From contig NZ_SGWE01000002.1 in assembly GCF_013337115.1 (NCBI RefSeq), forward strand, positions 62,001-126,000: 64,000 bases of DNA, written 5' to 3'. The notes beneath the pieces are model-generated. The model did no database searches, was not told the origin of the DNA, and worked only from the letters and a program-made list of their open reading frames with translations. Positions 56,872 to 64,000 of the stretch are shown here, piece after piece. Both the position numbers and the translations under genes were made by a program. Numbering within the stretch: the first letter of the stretch is position 1; the number at the start of each line of letters is the position of its first letter. This DNA is from Deinococcus sp. JMULE3. GTDB taxonomy: Bacteria; Deinococcota; Deinococci; Deinococcales; Deinococcaceae.

Positions 56872-57648
56872 ATGATCCGCGAGCAACTCACAGCGCCGTC
56901 CCCGCAGGACCTCGCGGCGTTCCTCAACCGCCATACGCGCACCCGCGACTGTCTGATCCAGGTGGCGGGGCTGGCCGAGGTCACCTACCTGGGTCGCGCA
57001 GCCAGTACGGCCGATCTGGGGACATACTTGGTGCTGATCAAGCAGGATGGCAGTCTGCAGATCCATCACCCGACTGGCATCAAGCCGATGAACTGGCAAC
57101 CGAAAACAGACCGCATCACAGCGGAAGTCGCGGAGGACGTGTGTATGTTGCTGGCTTCCCGGCGGAGTCCGGAGGAGCTGGTGCAGGTGGTGTTCCTGGA
57201 ACCGCAGGTGGCTCTCGCGTTGGAACTCGCGCAGGCTGGGGGGTTCGTGCTGAAGGGGTCTGAAGCGCAGATGCAGCAGGCGTTGGCGGATCACCCGGAG
57301 TTGATCGAGCCCGGTCTGCGCGTGCTGAACCGGGAGTTGATGGTGGAGTCCGGCGGTATCGACCTGTACGCGCAAGACGCGCAGGGCCGCTATGTGGTCG
57401 TCGAACTCAAACGCGGCCGCGCGACCCAGCACGCCGTGTCCCAACTGGCCCGGTACGTTCGGTCCGTGCAGCAGACCGTCGGCAATCGGGCGACCGTGCG
57501 GGGCATCCTGGCTGCGCCGTCCATCACGGCGCCCGCGCGCCTGGAACTGGAGAACCGTGGGCTGGAATTCCGCGAGATCTCCGCGCTCCCCGAGCAGGCG
57601 GCCAGTGCCCTGCCTGTGACCGCGCAGCCCTCCTTGTTTGGCCCCTGA
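56872..57648 (+). CDS. nucS: NucS/EndoMS mismatch endonuclease
   Basis: 258 residues. N-terminal barrel (FLNRHTRTRDCLIQVAGLAEVTYLGR and LVLIKQDGSLQIHHPTGIKPMNWQP) and a C-terminal RecB-like nuclease with GGIDLYAQDAQGRYVVVELKRGRAT (catalytic D and E-x-K), and SQLARYVRSVQ. It cuts mismatched or branched DNA in bacteria that lack, or supplement, MutS. The ATG at 56872 fits a leaderless start. Ends in QPSLFGP, close to the beta-clamp-binding motif known in archaeal NucS. Confidence 0.92.
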   Translation: MIREQLTAPSPQDLAAFLNRHTRTRDCLIQVAGLAEVTYLGRAASTADLGTYLVLIKQDGSLQIHHPTGIKPMNWQPKTDRITAEVAEDVCMLLASRRSPEELVQVVFLEPQVALALELAQAGGFVLKGSEAQMQQALADHPELIEPGLRVLNRELMVESGGIDLYAQDAQGRYVVVELKRGRATQHAVSQLARYVRSVQQTVGNRATVRGILAAPSITAPARLELENRGLEFREISALPEQAASALPVTAQPSLFGP

Positions 57649-57674
57649 CACGCCCCCGAGCACCCCACCAACGA

Positions 57675-57704
57675 CACGGGCACGCGCCACTGCGCGTGCC
57701 CGTG
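57675..57704. terminator. Bidirectional terminator between nucS and the small secreted gene
   Basis: CACGGGCACGCG pairs perfectly with CGCGTGCCCGTG across a 6-base loop, between convergent genes ending at 57648 and 57720. Confidence 0.75.
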
Positions 57705-57719
57705 CAACTCATGGACCGA

Positions 57720-57890
57720 TCAGGGCTGGCAGATCGGGCAGTAGGACGACGGACTGACCGACGGCGTGATGAACGTGACGCTCTCGGTCGAGTACTCCAG
57801 GCCGTCCGCGGGCGGGTACACGGGGTACGCGCCGGCCACGCAGGCGAGAGTGGGAATCAGGGTCAGCAGAACAGTACGGAACTTCTTCAT
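57720..57890 (-). CDS. Small secreted protein with CPIC tail (56 aa)
   Basis: MKKFRTVLLTLIPTLACVAG is a signal peptide; the Cys near its end could also be a lipobox cysteine (LAC). The mature part ends PSSYCPICQP. GAGGTGATCC is a strong ribosome site before the ATG. It lies 100 bases after the prepilin genes on the same strand and may be a last gene of that set. No family recognised. Confidence 0.6.
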   Translation of the reverse strand: MKKFRTVLLTLIPTLACVAGAYPVYPPADGLEYSTESVTFITPSVSPSSYCPICQP

Positions 57891-57991
57891 GGATCACCTC
57901 GAGGGGATGAGACGCGACGGGTGCGGGCGGACACGGCGGGCAGCGCGGGAGGCGCGCGACTCCGCACGCAGAGCGTGGGACGGGGCATGGG

Positions 57992-58429
57992 TCAGTACGG
58001 GAAGAGGGTGTTCAGTCGGTCGCCGTTCGCCACGGGGTTGGGAGAAGTCAGCCAGTACCGGTAGAAGCCGGTGCCTCTGGGGTGGAAGGCTGTGAACGCG
58101 AAACTGACGTCGTTCGCGCCACTCATGAGGTACGCCGAGGTGGCGGCGGTGGGGGACGTGGCGTGCACGCCGACCTGCACGCCCGCGTCCTGGCACGCTT
58201 CCTTGACGTCCGGTCCCAGTTGCGCTGGATCGCTGGTGTAAGACCCGGTGCCCGCGCGGTACGGGATCTGCGCGGCGACGATGGCCCGGCCGCACTGCTG
58301 GGCAGCCACGTTGTACGGTCGCTTCTGCGCGTCACTAAAGGTGGGGAGCAGGATGGCGGCGAGGACGCCAATGATGGCGATCACCACGAGGAGTTCGATC
58401 AGGGTGAAACCTTGGGTGTGCTGGTTCAT
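57992..58429 (-). CDS. Minor prepilin (145 aa), last of five, with an upstream in-frame extension
   Basis: MNQHTQG then FTLIELLVVIAIIGVLAAILL is a class III signal and helix. The frame is open without a stop back to an ATG at 58660 that overlaps the previous prepilin's stop as TGATG, so a 222-residue form with 77 extra cytoplasmic residues is possible. The extension (LTQDLTRVALELDHLARIAL) is helical. An internal ribosome site CAGGAG precedes 58429, so the short form is likely the main one. Shares QKRP and CGRAI blocks with its neighbours. Confidence 0.85.
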   Translation of the reverse strand: MNQHTQGFTLIELLVVIAIIGVLAAILLPTFSDAQKRPYNVAAQQCGRAIVAAQIPYRAGTGSYTSDPAQLGPDVKEACQDAGVQVGVHATSPTAATSAYLMSGANDVSFAFTAFHPRGTGFYRYWLTSPNPVANGDRLNTLFPY

Positions 58430-58659
58430 GGGGGGCTCCTGAGTCTGGGACTGGAGGTGCGTCACGCGCTGCGTTTCGCGGGTGATGTCCTGCAACTGGG
58501 TGTGCAGGTCCGCGTGGCGGCGTTGGAGGTTGACGTGCACGTCGGGGGTGGGGTGGGTGAGGGCGATGCGGGCGAGGTGGTCGAGTTCCAGGGCGACGCG
58601 GGTGAGGTCCTGGGTGAGCTGCGCATGGCGGTCATGCAGGACCCGGGGGTCGGGGCGCA

Positions 58660-59079
58660 TCAGTAGGTGCTGTACTGGCGGAGTTTCCAGCCGTCGCCAG
58701 TGCTGGTGTAGTACGACGCGCTGCCCCGGCGGCTGTACACCCAGAAGTTGTAGTTGAGGGTGTCCGCGCCGATCGCGCCGTTCCCGGCCTGGCCGGTACC
58801 GGGCACGAATCCTGCGGCGTAACTCTGGACTTCCACGCCCGCGCACGCCTCGGTGACGTCAGCGCCCAGCGCGGCCGGGGAGGTCGCGTAGGTGCCCGTG
58901 CTGATCTTGTGGGTGGTCTGCGCGGTGATGATCGCCCGCCCGCACTGGACGGCGGCGGTGTCATGCGGTCTCTTCTGCGCATTCGAGAAGGTGGGGAGCA
59001 GGATGGCGGCGAGGACGCCGATGATGGCGATGACGACGAGGAGTTCGATGAGGGTGAAGCCCTGTGTGCGATTGGTCAT
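58660..59079 (-). CDS. Minor prepilin (139 aa)
   Basis: MTNRTQG then FTLIELLVVIAIIGVLAAILL. Carries the shared NAQKRPHDTAAVQCGRAIITAQ block and ends WKLRQYSTY. Its ATG overlaps the preceding stop (TGATG), so translation is coupled. Family clear, specific role unknown. Confidence 0.87.
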   Translation of the reverse strand: MTNRTQGFTLIELLVVIAIIGVLAAILLPTFSNAQKRPHDTAAVQCGRAIITAQTTHKISTGTYATSPAALGADVTEACAGVEVQSYAAGFVPGTGQAGNGAIGADTLNYNFWVYSRRGSASYYTSTGDGWKLRQYSTY

Positions 59080-59549
59080 CAGAGCCCCCAGGCGGACCAG
59101 CGGAGGAAGTAGAGTTTGCAGCCCTTCGGACCACAGAACGCATCGTCACTGTTGGAGGCGAACGCGCCGCTGCCCCGGCTGTTCGCCACGAAGAATGACG
59201 GGAGGCCTTTGCTGTCGAGGCTCGTGATGGCGTACTCGGCCCCGGCGGTGGAGGTGGGCACGGCGTACGGCATGACGCGCTGCCCCGCGCAGGCCTCGCG
59301 GACATCCGCGCCGAGGACGTCTGGGGAGAAGGGCGCGGCGGGGAGTGTGCCGCCGTTCCCGGCGCGGTACGCCACGGCGCCCGTGATGATGGCCCGGCCG
59401 CACTGGAGGGCGGCAGTGTCGTTGGGTTTTTTCTGCGCGTCACTGAAGGTGGGGAGCAGGATGGCGGCGAGGACGCCGATGATGGCGATGACCACAAGGA
59501 GTTCTATGAGGGTGAAGCCCTGCGTGCGGTGGGATGCGGGTGTGTTCAT
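59079..59549 (-). CDS. Minor prepilin (156 aa)
   Basis: MNTPASHRTQG then FTLIELLVVIAIIGVLAAILL and the DAQKKPNDTAALQCGRAIIT block. ATG at 59549 has CCAGGAG upstream; the open frame further up has no signal. It has an extra Cys pair near the end (CGPKGC) that its neighbours lack. Confidence 0.86.
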   Translation of the reverse strand: MNTPASHRTQGFTLIELLVVIAIIGVLAAILLPTFSDAQKKPNDTAALQCGRAIITGAVAYRAGNGGTLPAAPFSPDVLGADVREACAGQRVMPYAVPTSTAGAEYAITSLDSKGLPSFFVANSRGSGAFASNSDDAFCGPKGCKLYFLRWSAWGL

Positions 59550-59565
59550 GTTGAGTCTCCTGGGG

Positions 59566-60000
59566 TTACCAGCGGTAGAGGCGATTGAGGCGTTCACCGG
59601 TGCTGGGGGCGCTCTCCTGGTTGAAGAGGTAGTAGCCGGTGCCGCGCGGGTGGAAGACCTGGAAGGCGTAATTCGTGGCGCTTGTAGAAACCGCCTGACT
59701 CACGCCGGCGCCCGGGTTGTCGGCGCGGACGTTATTCAGCGCGACGCTGACACCTGCCGTGGTGCAGGACTCCTGCACGTCTGGGCCCATGTCCGTGAGC
59801 GCTGAGGCGTACGAACCGCGGGTGAGGTTGGCGGTGGCCTGGAACGCGACGATGGCCCGCCCGCACTGCAGGGCGGCGGTGTCGTTGGGTCGCTTCTGCG
59901 CGTCACTGAAGGTGGGCAGGAGGATGGCGGCGAGGACACCAATGATGGCGATGACCACGAGGAGCTCGATCAGGGTGAAGCCCTGGGTGCGGGTGTTCAT
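59566..60000 (-). CDS. Minor prepilin (144 aa)
   Basis: MNTRTQG then FTLIELLVVIAIIGVLAAILL and DAQKRPNDTAALQCGRAIV. The C-terminal SATNYAFQVFHPRGTGYYLF block is also in the first and last pilins of the set, so these are close paralogues. ATGA overlap with the upstream pilin. Confidence 0.88.
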   Translation of the reverse strand: MNTRTQGFTLIELLVVIAIIGVLAAILLPTFSDAQKRPNDTAALQCGRAIVAFQATANLTRGSYASALTDMGPDVQESCTTAGVSVALNNVRADNPGAGVSQAVSTSATNYAFQVFHPRGTGYYLFNQESAPSTGERLNRLYRW

Positions 60001-60449
60001 GGGGTCTCCTGGGGGGACCAGCGGTGGAGGTGGCCGAGCCGGTCACCGCTGGCCGCGCCACTCGGGGAGGTGTAGAGGTAGTAGCCGCTCCCACGGGGGT
60101 GGAACACCTGGAAGGCATAGGTGTTCGTGGTGGTGGCGACGGCCTGCGTGGTGGTGGCGTCGGGGGTACTGACCTGGGCGTTCGCTGGGGCGACCTGCAC
60201 GCCGGTCGTGAGGCAGGCCGCTTTGACGTCGCGACTCATGTCGGTCAGGTCACTGACGTACCGGCCGAGCGTGAGGGGCGCGGTCGTCTCGAAGGTGACG
60301 ATGGCCCGGCCGCACTTCAGGGCGGCCGTGTTGTACGGGCGCTGCCGCGCGCCGGTCACGCTGGGGAACAGCGCGGCCGCGAGCATGCCCAGGACGGCCA
60401 TGACGAGCAGGATCTCGATGAGGGTGAAGCCGGGCGTTCTGGTCGGCAT
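59997..60449 (-). CDS. Minor prepilin, first of five (150 aa)
   Basis: MPTRTPG then FTLIEILLVMAVLGMLAAAL, and the QRPYNTAALKCGRAIVTF block. One base separates its ATG from the stop of the 241-aa gene, so the prepilins are expressed with it from the shared-motif promoter at 61184-61206. Somewhat diverged from the other four. Confidence 0.87.
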   Translation of the reverse strand: MPTRTPGFTLIEILLVMAVLGMLAAALFPSVTGARQRPYNTAALKCGRAIVTFETTAPLTLGRYVSDLTDMSRDVKAACLTTGVQVAPANAQVSTPDATTTQAVATTTNTYAFQVFHPRGSGYYLYTSPSGAASGDRLGHLHRWSPQETP

Positions 60450-60450
60450 G

Positions 60451-61176
60451 TCAGAGGCAGATGACGTCGTCGGCGTCAATGGTGGACGGTGAGGAGGCGA
60501 GGTGGGCACCGAGCGTCCACGTGACGCGGGTGGCGGCGCGGGTGGGGTCTTCGCGTGCACCGTTCGGGGGGGTGCGCAGGGCGGTGAGGAGGTCGTCGAG
60601 GGGGCGGGCGTGCGGCCAGAGGATGACGGGGCTCTGCTCGGGGTGCTGCTCGTTCCAGAGGCGCACGGTGCGGGTCTCGAGTTCGTCGAGGGCCCAGGTG
60701 GGGATGGTCTCGGGGAAGATGAGGTGGCGGAGGGTGCCCGCGTGGACGCGGTAGAGCGTCCACGGGCCGCAGGTGGTCGCCTGTACGTGGAGGCCCTGAT
60801 CGGTGTGGGGCGCACTCCAGGTGGGGTCGGGGCTGCACGCGGCGACGTGGAGGAGGTCGCTGCGGAGCGTGCGGTGGGCAGCAGCGGTATCGGTGGGACT
60901 GCGGAGGGCGCTGAGGACGCTGAGCCAGGGGCGGGAGAGGATGGGAAGGGTGAGGTCACCGACGCCGGGGAGGAGGGTGCCGTCGGACCAGAGGACGGTG
61001 CCGCCGTTACCGAGGTGGTGGGCGAGGGGGTGGACGCCAGCGGGGAGGGGACGCTGCCAAGCACCATCGAAGAGGTCATGGCGGGGGGCTGGGCTGCGGA
61101 CGCGGAAGGCGCCGTCGAGCCAGCACAGTTCCCACCAGGTGGGGGGTGAGGGGGAGACGGTCTGTGCGGTCGTCAT
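60451..61176 (-). CDS. Unknown protein heading the prepilin operon (241 aa)
   Basis: Begins MTTAQTVSPSPPTWWELCWL at the leaderless ATG. Repeated WELCWLDGAFRV and WTLYRVHAGTLRHLIFPE segments suggest a beta-rich protein. No signal peptide or membrane helix. Being first in the operon and under the shared motif, it may regulate or chaperone the minor prepilins. No family recognised. An upstream ATG at 61197 exists, but it would not fit the promoter spacing. Confidence 0.72.
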   Translation of the reverse strand: MTTAQTVSPSPPTWWELCWLDGAFRVRSPAPRHDLFDGAWQRPLPAGVHPLAHHLGNGGTVLWSDGTLLPGVGDLTLPILSRPWLSVLSALRSPTDTAAAHRTLRSDLLHVAACSPDPTWSAPHTDQGLHVQATTCGPWTLYRVHAGTLRHLIFPETIPTWALDELETRTVRLWNEQHPEQSPVILWPHARPLDDLLTALRTPPNGAREDPTRAATRVTWTLGAHLASSPSTIDADDVICL

Positions 61177-61183
61177 GGGGCGT

Positions 61184-61206
61184 ACCGTCCCATGCATGGG
61201 GGTGAC
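61184..61206 (-). promoter_or_regulatory. Shared-motif promoter of the five-prepilin operon
   Basis: GTCACCCCCA at 61206-61197, 7 bases, GACGGT at 61189-61184, ATG at 61176 (30 bases from motif start). Confidence 0.72.
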
Positions 61207-61271
61207 CGTCTGGGTGGGGGTGTGGGGGCACCCGGTAGGGGTGCTGCTCTTGCAAATCCAGGGGCGGTGCG

Positions 61272-61281
61272 TAGGGGTGAC
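61272..61281 (-). promoter_or_regulatory. Extra shared motif without a -10 box
   Basis: GTCACCCCTA directly after the RecD-like stop, 75 bases upstream of the promoter copy at 61184-61206. The expected nAnnnT position does not fit (CCCCTG). It may be a second binding site. Confidence 0.45.
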
Positions 61282-61284
61282 CGC

Positions 61285-63231
61285 TTAGCGTTTGAGGAAG
61301 GTTTCGAGCTGGCTGTACCGGCGGGGGGCGCCCGTGTGGGCGGCGTGCGTCCAGGCGGCGCGCAGGCCAGACGCGGTCAGGGCTTCCTTGGCGCGGGTGA
61401 CGGCCGTGTACGCGAGTTGCCGGGAGAGGAGGCGCTCGTGTTCCGGAGCGAGAGTGACGATGATGTCCGGCCACTCGCTGCCCTGGCTGCGGTGGATGGT
61501 CATGGCGTACGCGAGGGTGAGGGTGGGGTCGCCTGGGCTGAAGGTGTGCTCGGTGTCCTCGATGATGCAGGTGACTTGCTTCCCCGCACCGATGACGAGG
61601 CCGGTCATGCCGTTCATCAGGCCGGTGTTGTGGTTGTTCCGGGTGACGAGGATGGGATCTCCGGCGCGGAGGCGGGTGTCGCCGGGGTTGAGGGCGGCCT
61701 GCAGGGCGAGGTTCAGGGCGTCCACGCCCAGGGGGCCGGCGCGTCCGGCGGTGAGGATCATCGGACGTGCCTGACCTTGACGGGCCTGGACGAGTCGGAC
61801 GATGTCCTCGGCGGATTGTGCGCCCACGAACGGCACGCCGGTCTGGGCGGGGCTCTCCCCGCTGATGAGCTGGGAGGCGAGGGTGAGGATGGGACTCCCG
61901 GCGGCCTGGCGGTGCGTCTGCGTGAGCCGCCCGGTGGGAACGGTGCGGGTGAGAGCGGCCAGCGGGTGCCCGGGGTCGATGGGGGGCAACTGGTCCTCGT
62001 CGCCGACGAGGATGACACGGGCGCCATCGCGGACGGAGCGCAGGAGTGCACCGAGAAGGGCGTTGCTCGCCATGCTGACCTCGTCGACCACGAAGACGTC
62101 GCCAGGGAGGATGCCGCTGCTGAACTTGTGACCGTCGTAGCTGAGCAGACGGTGGAGGGTGGTGGCGTCGCGGCCCGTACTCTGTTGCATGCGGCTGGCG
62201 GCCTTCCCGGTGGGGGCGCACAGGACGCTCCGGAGGTTGGCGGCGTCCAGGGCATCGAGCAGCGCGCGGAGCGTGGTGGTCTTGCCGGTGCCGGGTCCGC
62301 CGGTGATGACGCTGACGGCCGTGCCCGCCGCGAGGAGCACGGCCGCGCGCTGCTCCGTTGTCAGTCCGGGCGTGGCGGGGACGGACACCCGTGCGGGCGT
62401 GCTGGCCATGAGTCGGGCGATGTCGTCGGCGAGCCAGGCTTCCACGCGGTGCTGCTCGGGTAGGAAGGCCGCCTGAGCGTCTTCCAGGAGGAGCTGACCG
62501 TTCAGGGCGTCTTCAATGGCCTGCTGGGCTTCGTCATCGTCGAGCGCATGACTGTCCCGGAGTTCCCCGGCGAGGACGGGCAGGGGGAGGCAGGTGTGGC
62601 CGTACTCGAGGGCGGCGCGGCGGGTGAGTTCGTACGCGAGGGCGGGGCCGCGGCGGGGGTCGAAGGTGCTGAGGCCCTGGAGGCGGGCGGCATGGTCGAG
62701 GACGCGCAGGGGGATGCCGTGGCGGATGGCGAGGTAGGGCTGCTCGCGGAACGCGGCTGGTGCGCCGGCGCCGTGCTGGTTGAGGAGGGCGTGGGTGTGT
62801 TCTGGGGGGAGACCGAGATCAGCGAGGGCCTGAAGGGCGCCGTAGAGGCGGCTTTCGCGGCGGGCGTGGCGGGTGAGGGCCTGGGCGATGCTGGCAGGGA
62901 CGCGGGTAGAGAGGCTGGGGGCGTTCTGGGTGACGGTGTGGTGGGGGTCTGGGCCGAGCCTGGGCAGGAGGTCCAGGGCGGTGGTTTTCTGGGGTGGACG
63001 CAGGCGGCTGTAGAAGGCGCGGGCGAGTTCGTAGGGGGTGATGACGCGTTCGGCGCGGGTGAGGGTGGAGCCTTCGGTCCAGGCGCGGAGGGTGCAGCCG
63101 GGGGTGACGGGGGGGAGGGGGCCGTAGAGGGTGAGGGAGCCGTCCTGGGTGCGGAGTTGGCAGCCTTCGCTGGTGGGGGTGCGCCAGGCGCGGAGGACGG
63201 TGCCGAGGATGGGCGCGCCGGGGTCGCTCAT
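61285..63231 (-). CDS. RecD2-like superfamily 1 DNA helicase (648 aa)
   Basis: ITGGPGTGKTTT (motif I), LCAPTGKAA, FVVDEVSMAS (II), VGDEDQLPP (III), TQTHRQ (IV), and YAMTIHRSQGSEWP with LAYTAVTRAKE (V/VI) are RecD2-type motifs. The N-terminal part with helix-hairpin-helix-like segments (RRESRLYGALQALADLGL) is shorter than in full RecD2. Predicted 5' to 3' helicase. Start ATG at 63231 is at the leaderless position under the shared motif (with T to C), linking it to pilus genes and perhaps DNA uptake. Confidence 0.88.
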   Translation of the reverse strand: MSDPGAPILGTVLRAWRTPTSEGCQLRTQDGSLTLYGPLPPVTPGCTLRAWTEGSTLTRAERVITPYELARAFYSRLRPPQKTTALDLLPRLGPDPHHTVTQNAPSLSTRVPASIAQALTRHARRESRLYGALQALADLGLPPEHTHALLNQHGAGAPAAFREQPYLAIRHGIPLRVLDHAARLQGLSTFDPRRGPALAYELTRRAALEYGHTCLPLPVLAGELRDSHALDDDEAQQAIEDALNGQLLLEDAQAAFLPEQHRVEAWLADDIARLMASTPARVSVPATPGLTTEQRAAVLLAAGTAVSVITGGPGTGKTTTLRALLDALDAANLRSVLCAPTGKAASRMQQSTGRDATTLHRLLSYDGHKFSSGILPGDVFVVDEVSMASNALLGALLRSVRDGARVILVGDEDQLPPIDPGHPLAALTRTVPTGRLTQTHRQAAGSPILTLASQLISGESPAQTGVPFVGAQSAEDIVRLVQARQGQARPMILTAGRAGPLGVDALNLALQAALNPGDTRLRAGDPILVTRNNHNTGLMNGMTGLVIGAGKQVTCIIEDTEHTFSPGDPTLTLAYAMTIHRSQGSEWPDIIVTLAPEHERLLSRQLAYTAVTRAKEALTASGLRAAWTHAAHTGAPRRYSQLETFLKR

Positions 63232-63238
63232 GCCCCTC

Positions 63239-63261
63239 AGGGTGGCGTACGTGGGGGTGGC
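63239..63261 (-). promoter_or_regulatory. Shared-motif promoter of the RecD-like helicase
   Basis: GCCACCCCCA (T to C at position 2) at 63261-63252, 7 bases, CACCCT at 63244-63239, ATG at 63231. Confidence 0.65.
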
Positions 63262-63295
63262 GGTCCGCTGGGGTCCTGGTGGGGGGCGGCGCGCG

Positions 63296-63318
63296 GTCAC
63301 CCCTACGCAGGGGAGGGT
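63296..63318 (+). promoter_or_regulatory. Shared-motif promoter of the 109-aa gene
   Basis: GTCACCCCTA at 63296-63305, 7 bases, GAGGGT at 63313-63318, ATG at 63325 (29 bases from motif start). Divergent from the helicase promoter. Confidence 0.72.
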
Positions 63319-63324
63319 GCGGGC

Positions 63325-63654
63325 ATGACATCGCGGGGGGTGGAGGGGTTCCGGTGGCGGGTGGTGGTGGCGCGCGCGGACGTGCCGGGGGTGCAGGCGG
63401 CGCTGCGGCACCTGGCGGCGCGGGTGGTGGCGTGCTGCCCGGCGGCGGCGTCGGTGGTGGTGAGTAGCGGCTGCGGCGTGGGGCTGCTCGACGCGCAGGG
63501 GGAGGTGCTGGACGTGTCGGATCTGGATGCGGAGGTCGCGGCGGACCTGGCTTCGCTGCTGGGGGTGGGCGTGTACGCGCTGCCCCTGGCGGGCCGCGCG
63601 GGGTGCCGGGTGGAAGCCGCGTACGAACCGAAGGCCGGGAAGGGAAAGCCGTGA
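63325..63654 (+). CDS. Unknown small protein (109 aa)
   Basis: MTSRGVEGFRWRVVVARADV then an alpha/beta pattern with SVVVSSGCGVGLLDAQGEVL. The ATG at 63325 is set by the promoter spacing, although the frame is open far upstream. No family recognised. GC content and codon bias match the neighbours. Confidence 0.65.
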   Translation: MTSRGVEGFRWRVVVARADVPGVQAALRHLAARVVACCPAAASVVVSSGCGVGLLDAQGEVLDVSDLDAEVAADLASLLGVGVYALPLAGRAGCRVEAAYEPKAGKGKP

Positions 63655-63669
63655 GTGGGGTGCCGGGTC

Positions 63670-63728
63670 GCGCCCGCGCCTGCCTGGTCTGGTGTGAGTC
63701 CGGCGTCAGTTGAGTCAGGCGCGGGCGC
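63670..63728. terminator. Long-stem hairpin between convergent genes
   Basis: GCGCCCGCGCCTG (63670-63682) pairs perfectly with CAGGCGCGGGCGC (63716-63728) across 33 bases. It lies just after the 109-aa gene stop and before the stop of the partial gene on the other strand. Confidence 0.45.
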
Positions 63729-63743
63729 GCGGGGCCCGTGGCG

Positions 63744-64000
63744 TCAGGGGCGCCGCTCCACCCGGACGATCAGTTCGACGGTTCGTCCGGCGAGGACGTC
63801 CACGGGGCCGAAGCGTTTCCTGGGGTACTCGCTTGAGCCGCCGTCGTAGGAGGTGTTCGCCTGGGACCGGACGTACTGCACGATGGCGTCGGCGTCCGCG
63901 TCGGGGGCGATGAAGGCCAGGAAGGCACGCAGGGCACGGGCCTCGCCGTCGTCCAGCACTGTTTCCGGCAGGTCGCCGGGCCACCGGATGCTTCCTTCCG
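63744..64000 (-). CDS. Unknown protein, 5' end outside window
   Basis: The frame is open to the window edge (EGSIRWPGDLPETVLDDGEA and onwards) and ends FGPVDVLAGRTVELIVRVER plus RP. A helical then beta-strand layout; acidic residues are common. No family recognised. The internal GTG at 63959 is not needed as a start. Confidence 0.6.
   Translation of the reverse strand, partial: EGSIRWPGDLPETVLDDGEARALRAFLAFIAPDADADAIVQYVRSQANTSYDGGSSEYPRKRFGPVDVLAGRTVELIVRVERRP

Noticed and set aside
61192..62463. 423-codon open frame antisense to the RecD-like helicase
   Set aside because: Shadow frame; the helicase motifs are all on the minus strand.
1..64000. tRNA or rRNA genes
   Set aside because: No cloverleaf, TTCGA arm with CCA end, or rRNA-like sequence was recognised by eye; a covariance-model scan was not possible.

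Overview
The window looks like part of a secondary replicon (plasmid or megaplasmid) of a high-GC Deinococcus-like bacterium. Evidence: an iteron array beside a RepA-type initiator gene (4.8-6.5 kb); many genes that start without a leader, with a TAnnnT-type -10 box 6-7 bases before the start codon; RecQ with repeated C-terminal HRDC-like units; NucS; and a type IV pilus operon with many minor prepilins. The genus is inferred from gene style, not from a marker gene.

Layout. 0-2.1 kb: four coupled prepilin-like genes (minus). 2.3-4.6 kb: an IS630-type element broken by a 1,177-bp IS. 4.7-6.5 kb: replication origin and initiator gene. 6.6-27.8 kb: a 21-kb block bounded by inverted copies of one IS4-type element and flanked by a 9-bp direct repeat, so it looks like a composite transposon. 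It carries further insertion sequences (IS4-type, IS3, IS66, IS21 and a second copy of the 1,177-bp IS), an eight-gene cluster (12.4-20.6 kb) with an N-hydroxylating monooxygenase, two ATP-grasp ligases, a MOSC protein, a kinase-like protein and an MFS exporter, and a TPR-BTAD regulator divergent from a small secreted peptide. 27.8-29.4 kb: tandem paralogues of unknown function. 29.6-34.7 kb: a probable transferred, partly AT-rich island with an M3 peptidase, two paralogous secreted CC-peptides, a helical-repeat protein and two membrane genes. 34.8-46.1 kb: pilB-pilT-pilMN-pilO-pilP-pilQ-secreted protein-40-aa peptide-pilC. 46.2-49 kb: HD domain protein and small genes of unknown function. 49.3-53.6 kb: tyrosine recombinase, nuclease-like protein, flavin oxidoreductase and small genes. 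53.9-57.6 kb: recQ and nucS. 57.7-61.2 kb: five coupled minor prepilins and companions. 61.3-63.2 kb: RecD-like helicase. A partial gene closes the window.

Three signals stand out. First, eleven promoters share GTCACCCCnA (T to C in two) at a fixed 7-base distance from an nAnnnT box. In nine of them the start codon follows 29-30 bases from the motif start. They drive the pilus and prepilin operons, the RecD-like helicase and several unknown genes, so a dedicated pilus/DNA-uptake regulon is likely. Second, transposase genes from seven different elements are full of perfect inverted repeats with loops of 0-4 bases; I did not notice this density in the other genes. Third, two compact accessory systems (the ATP-grasp/N-hydroxylase cluster and the peptidase/CC-peptide/helical-repeat cassette) match no system I can name.

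Several genes (near 10.47, 39.90 and 47.73 kb) are broken by what looks like one missing base in a GC-rich stretch. This could be real decay or assembly error and affects how those genes are read.
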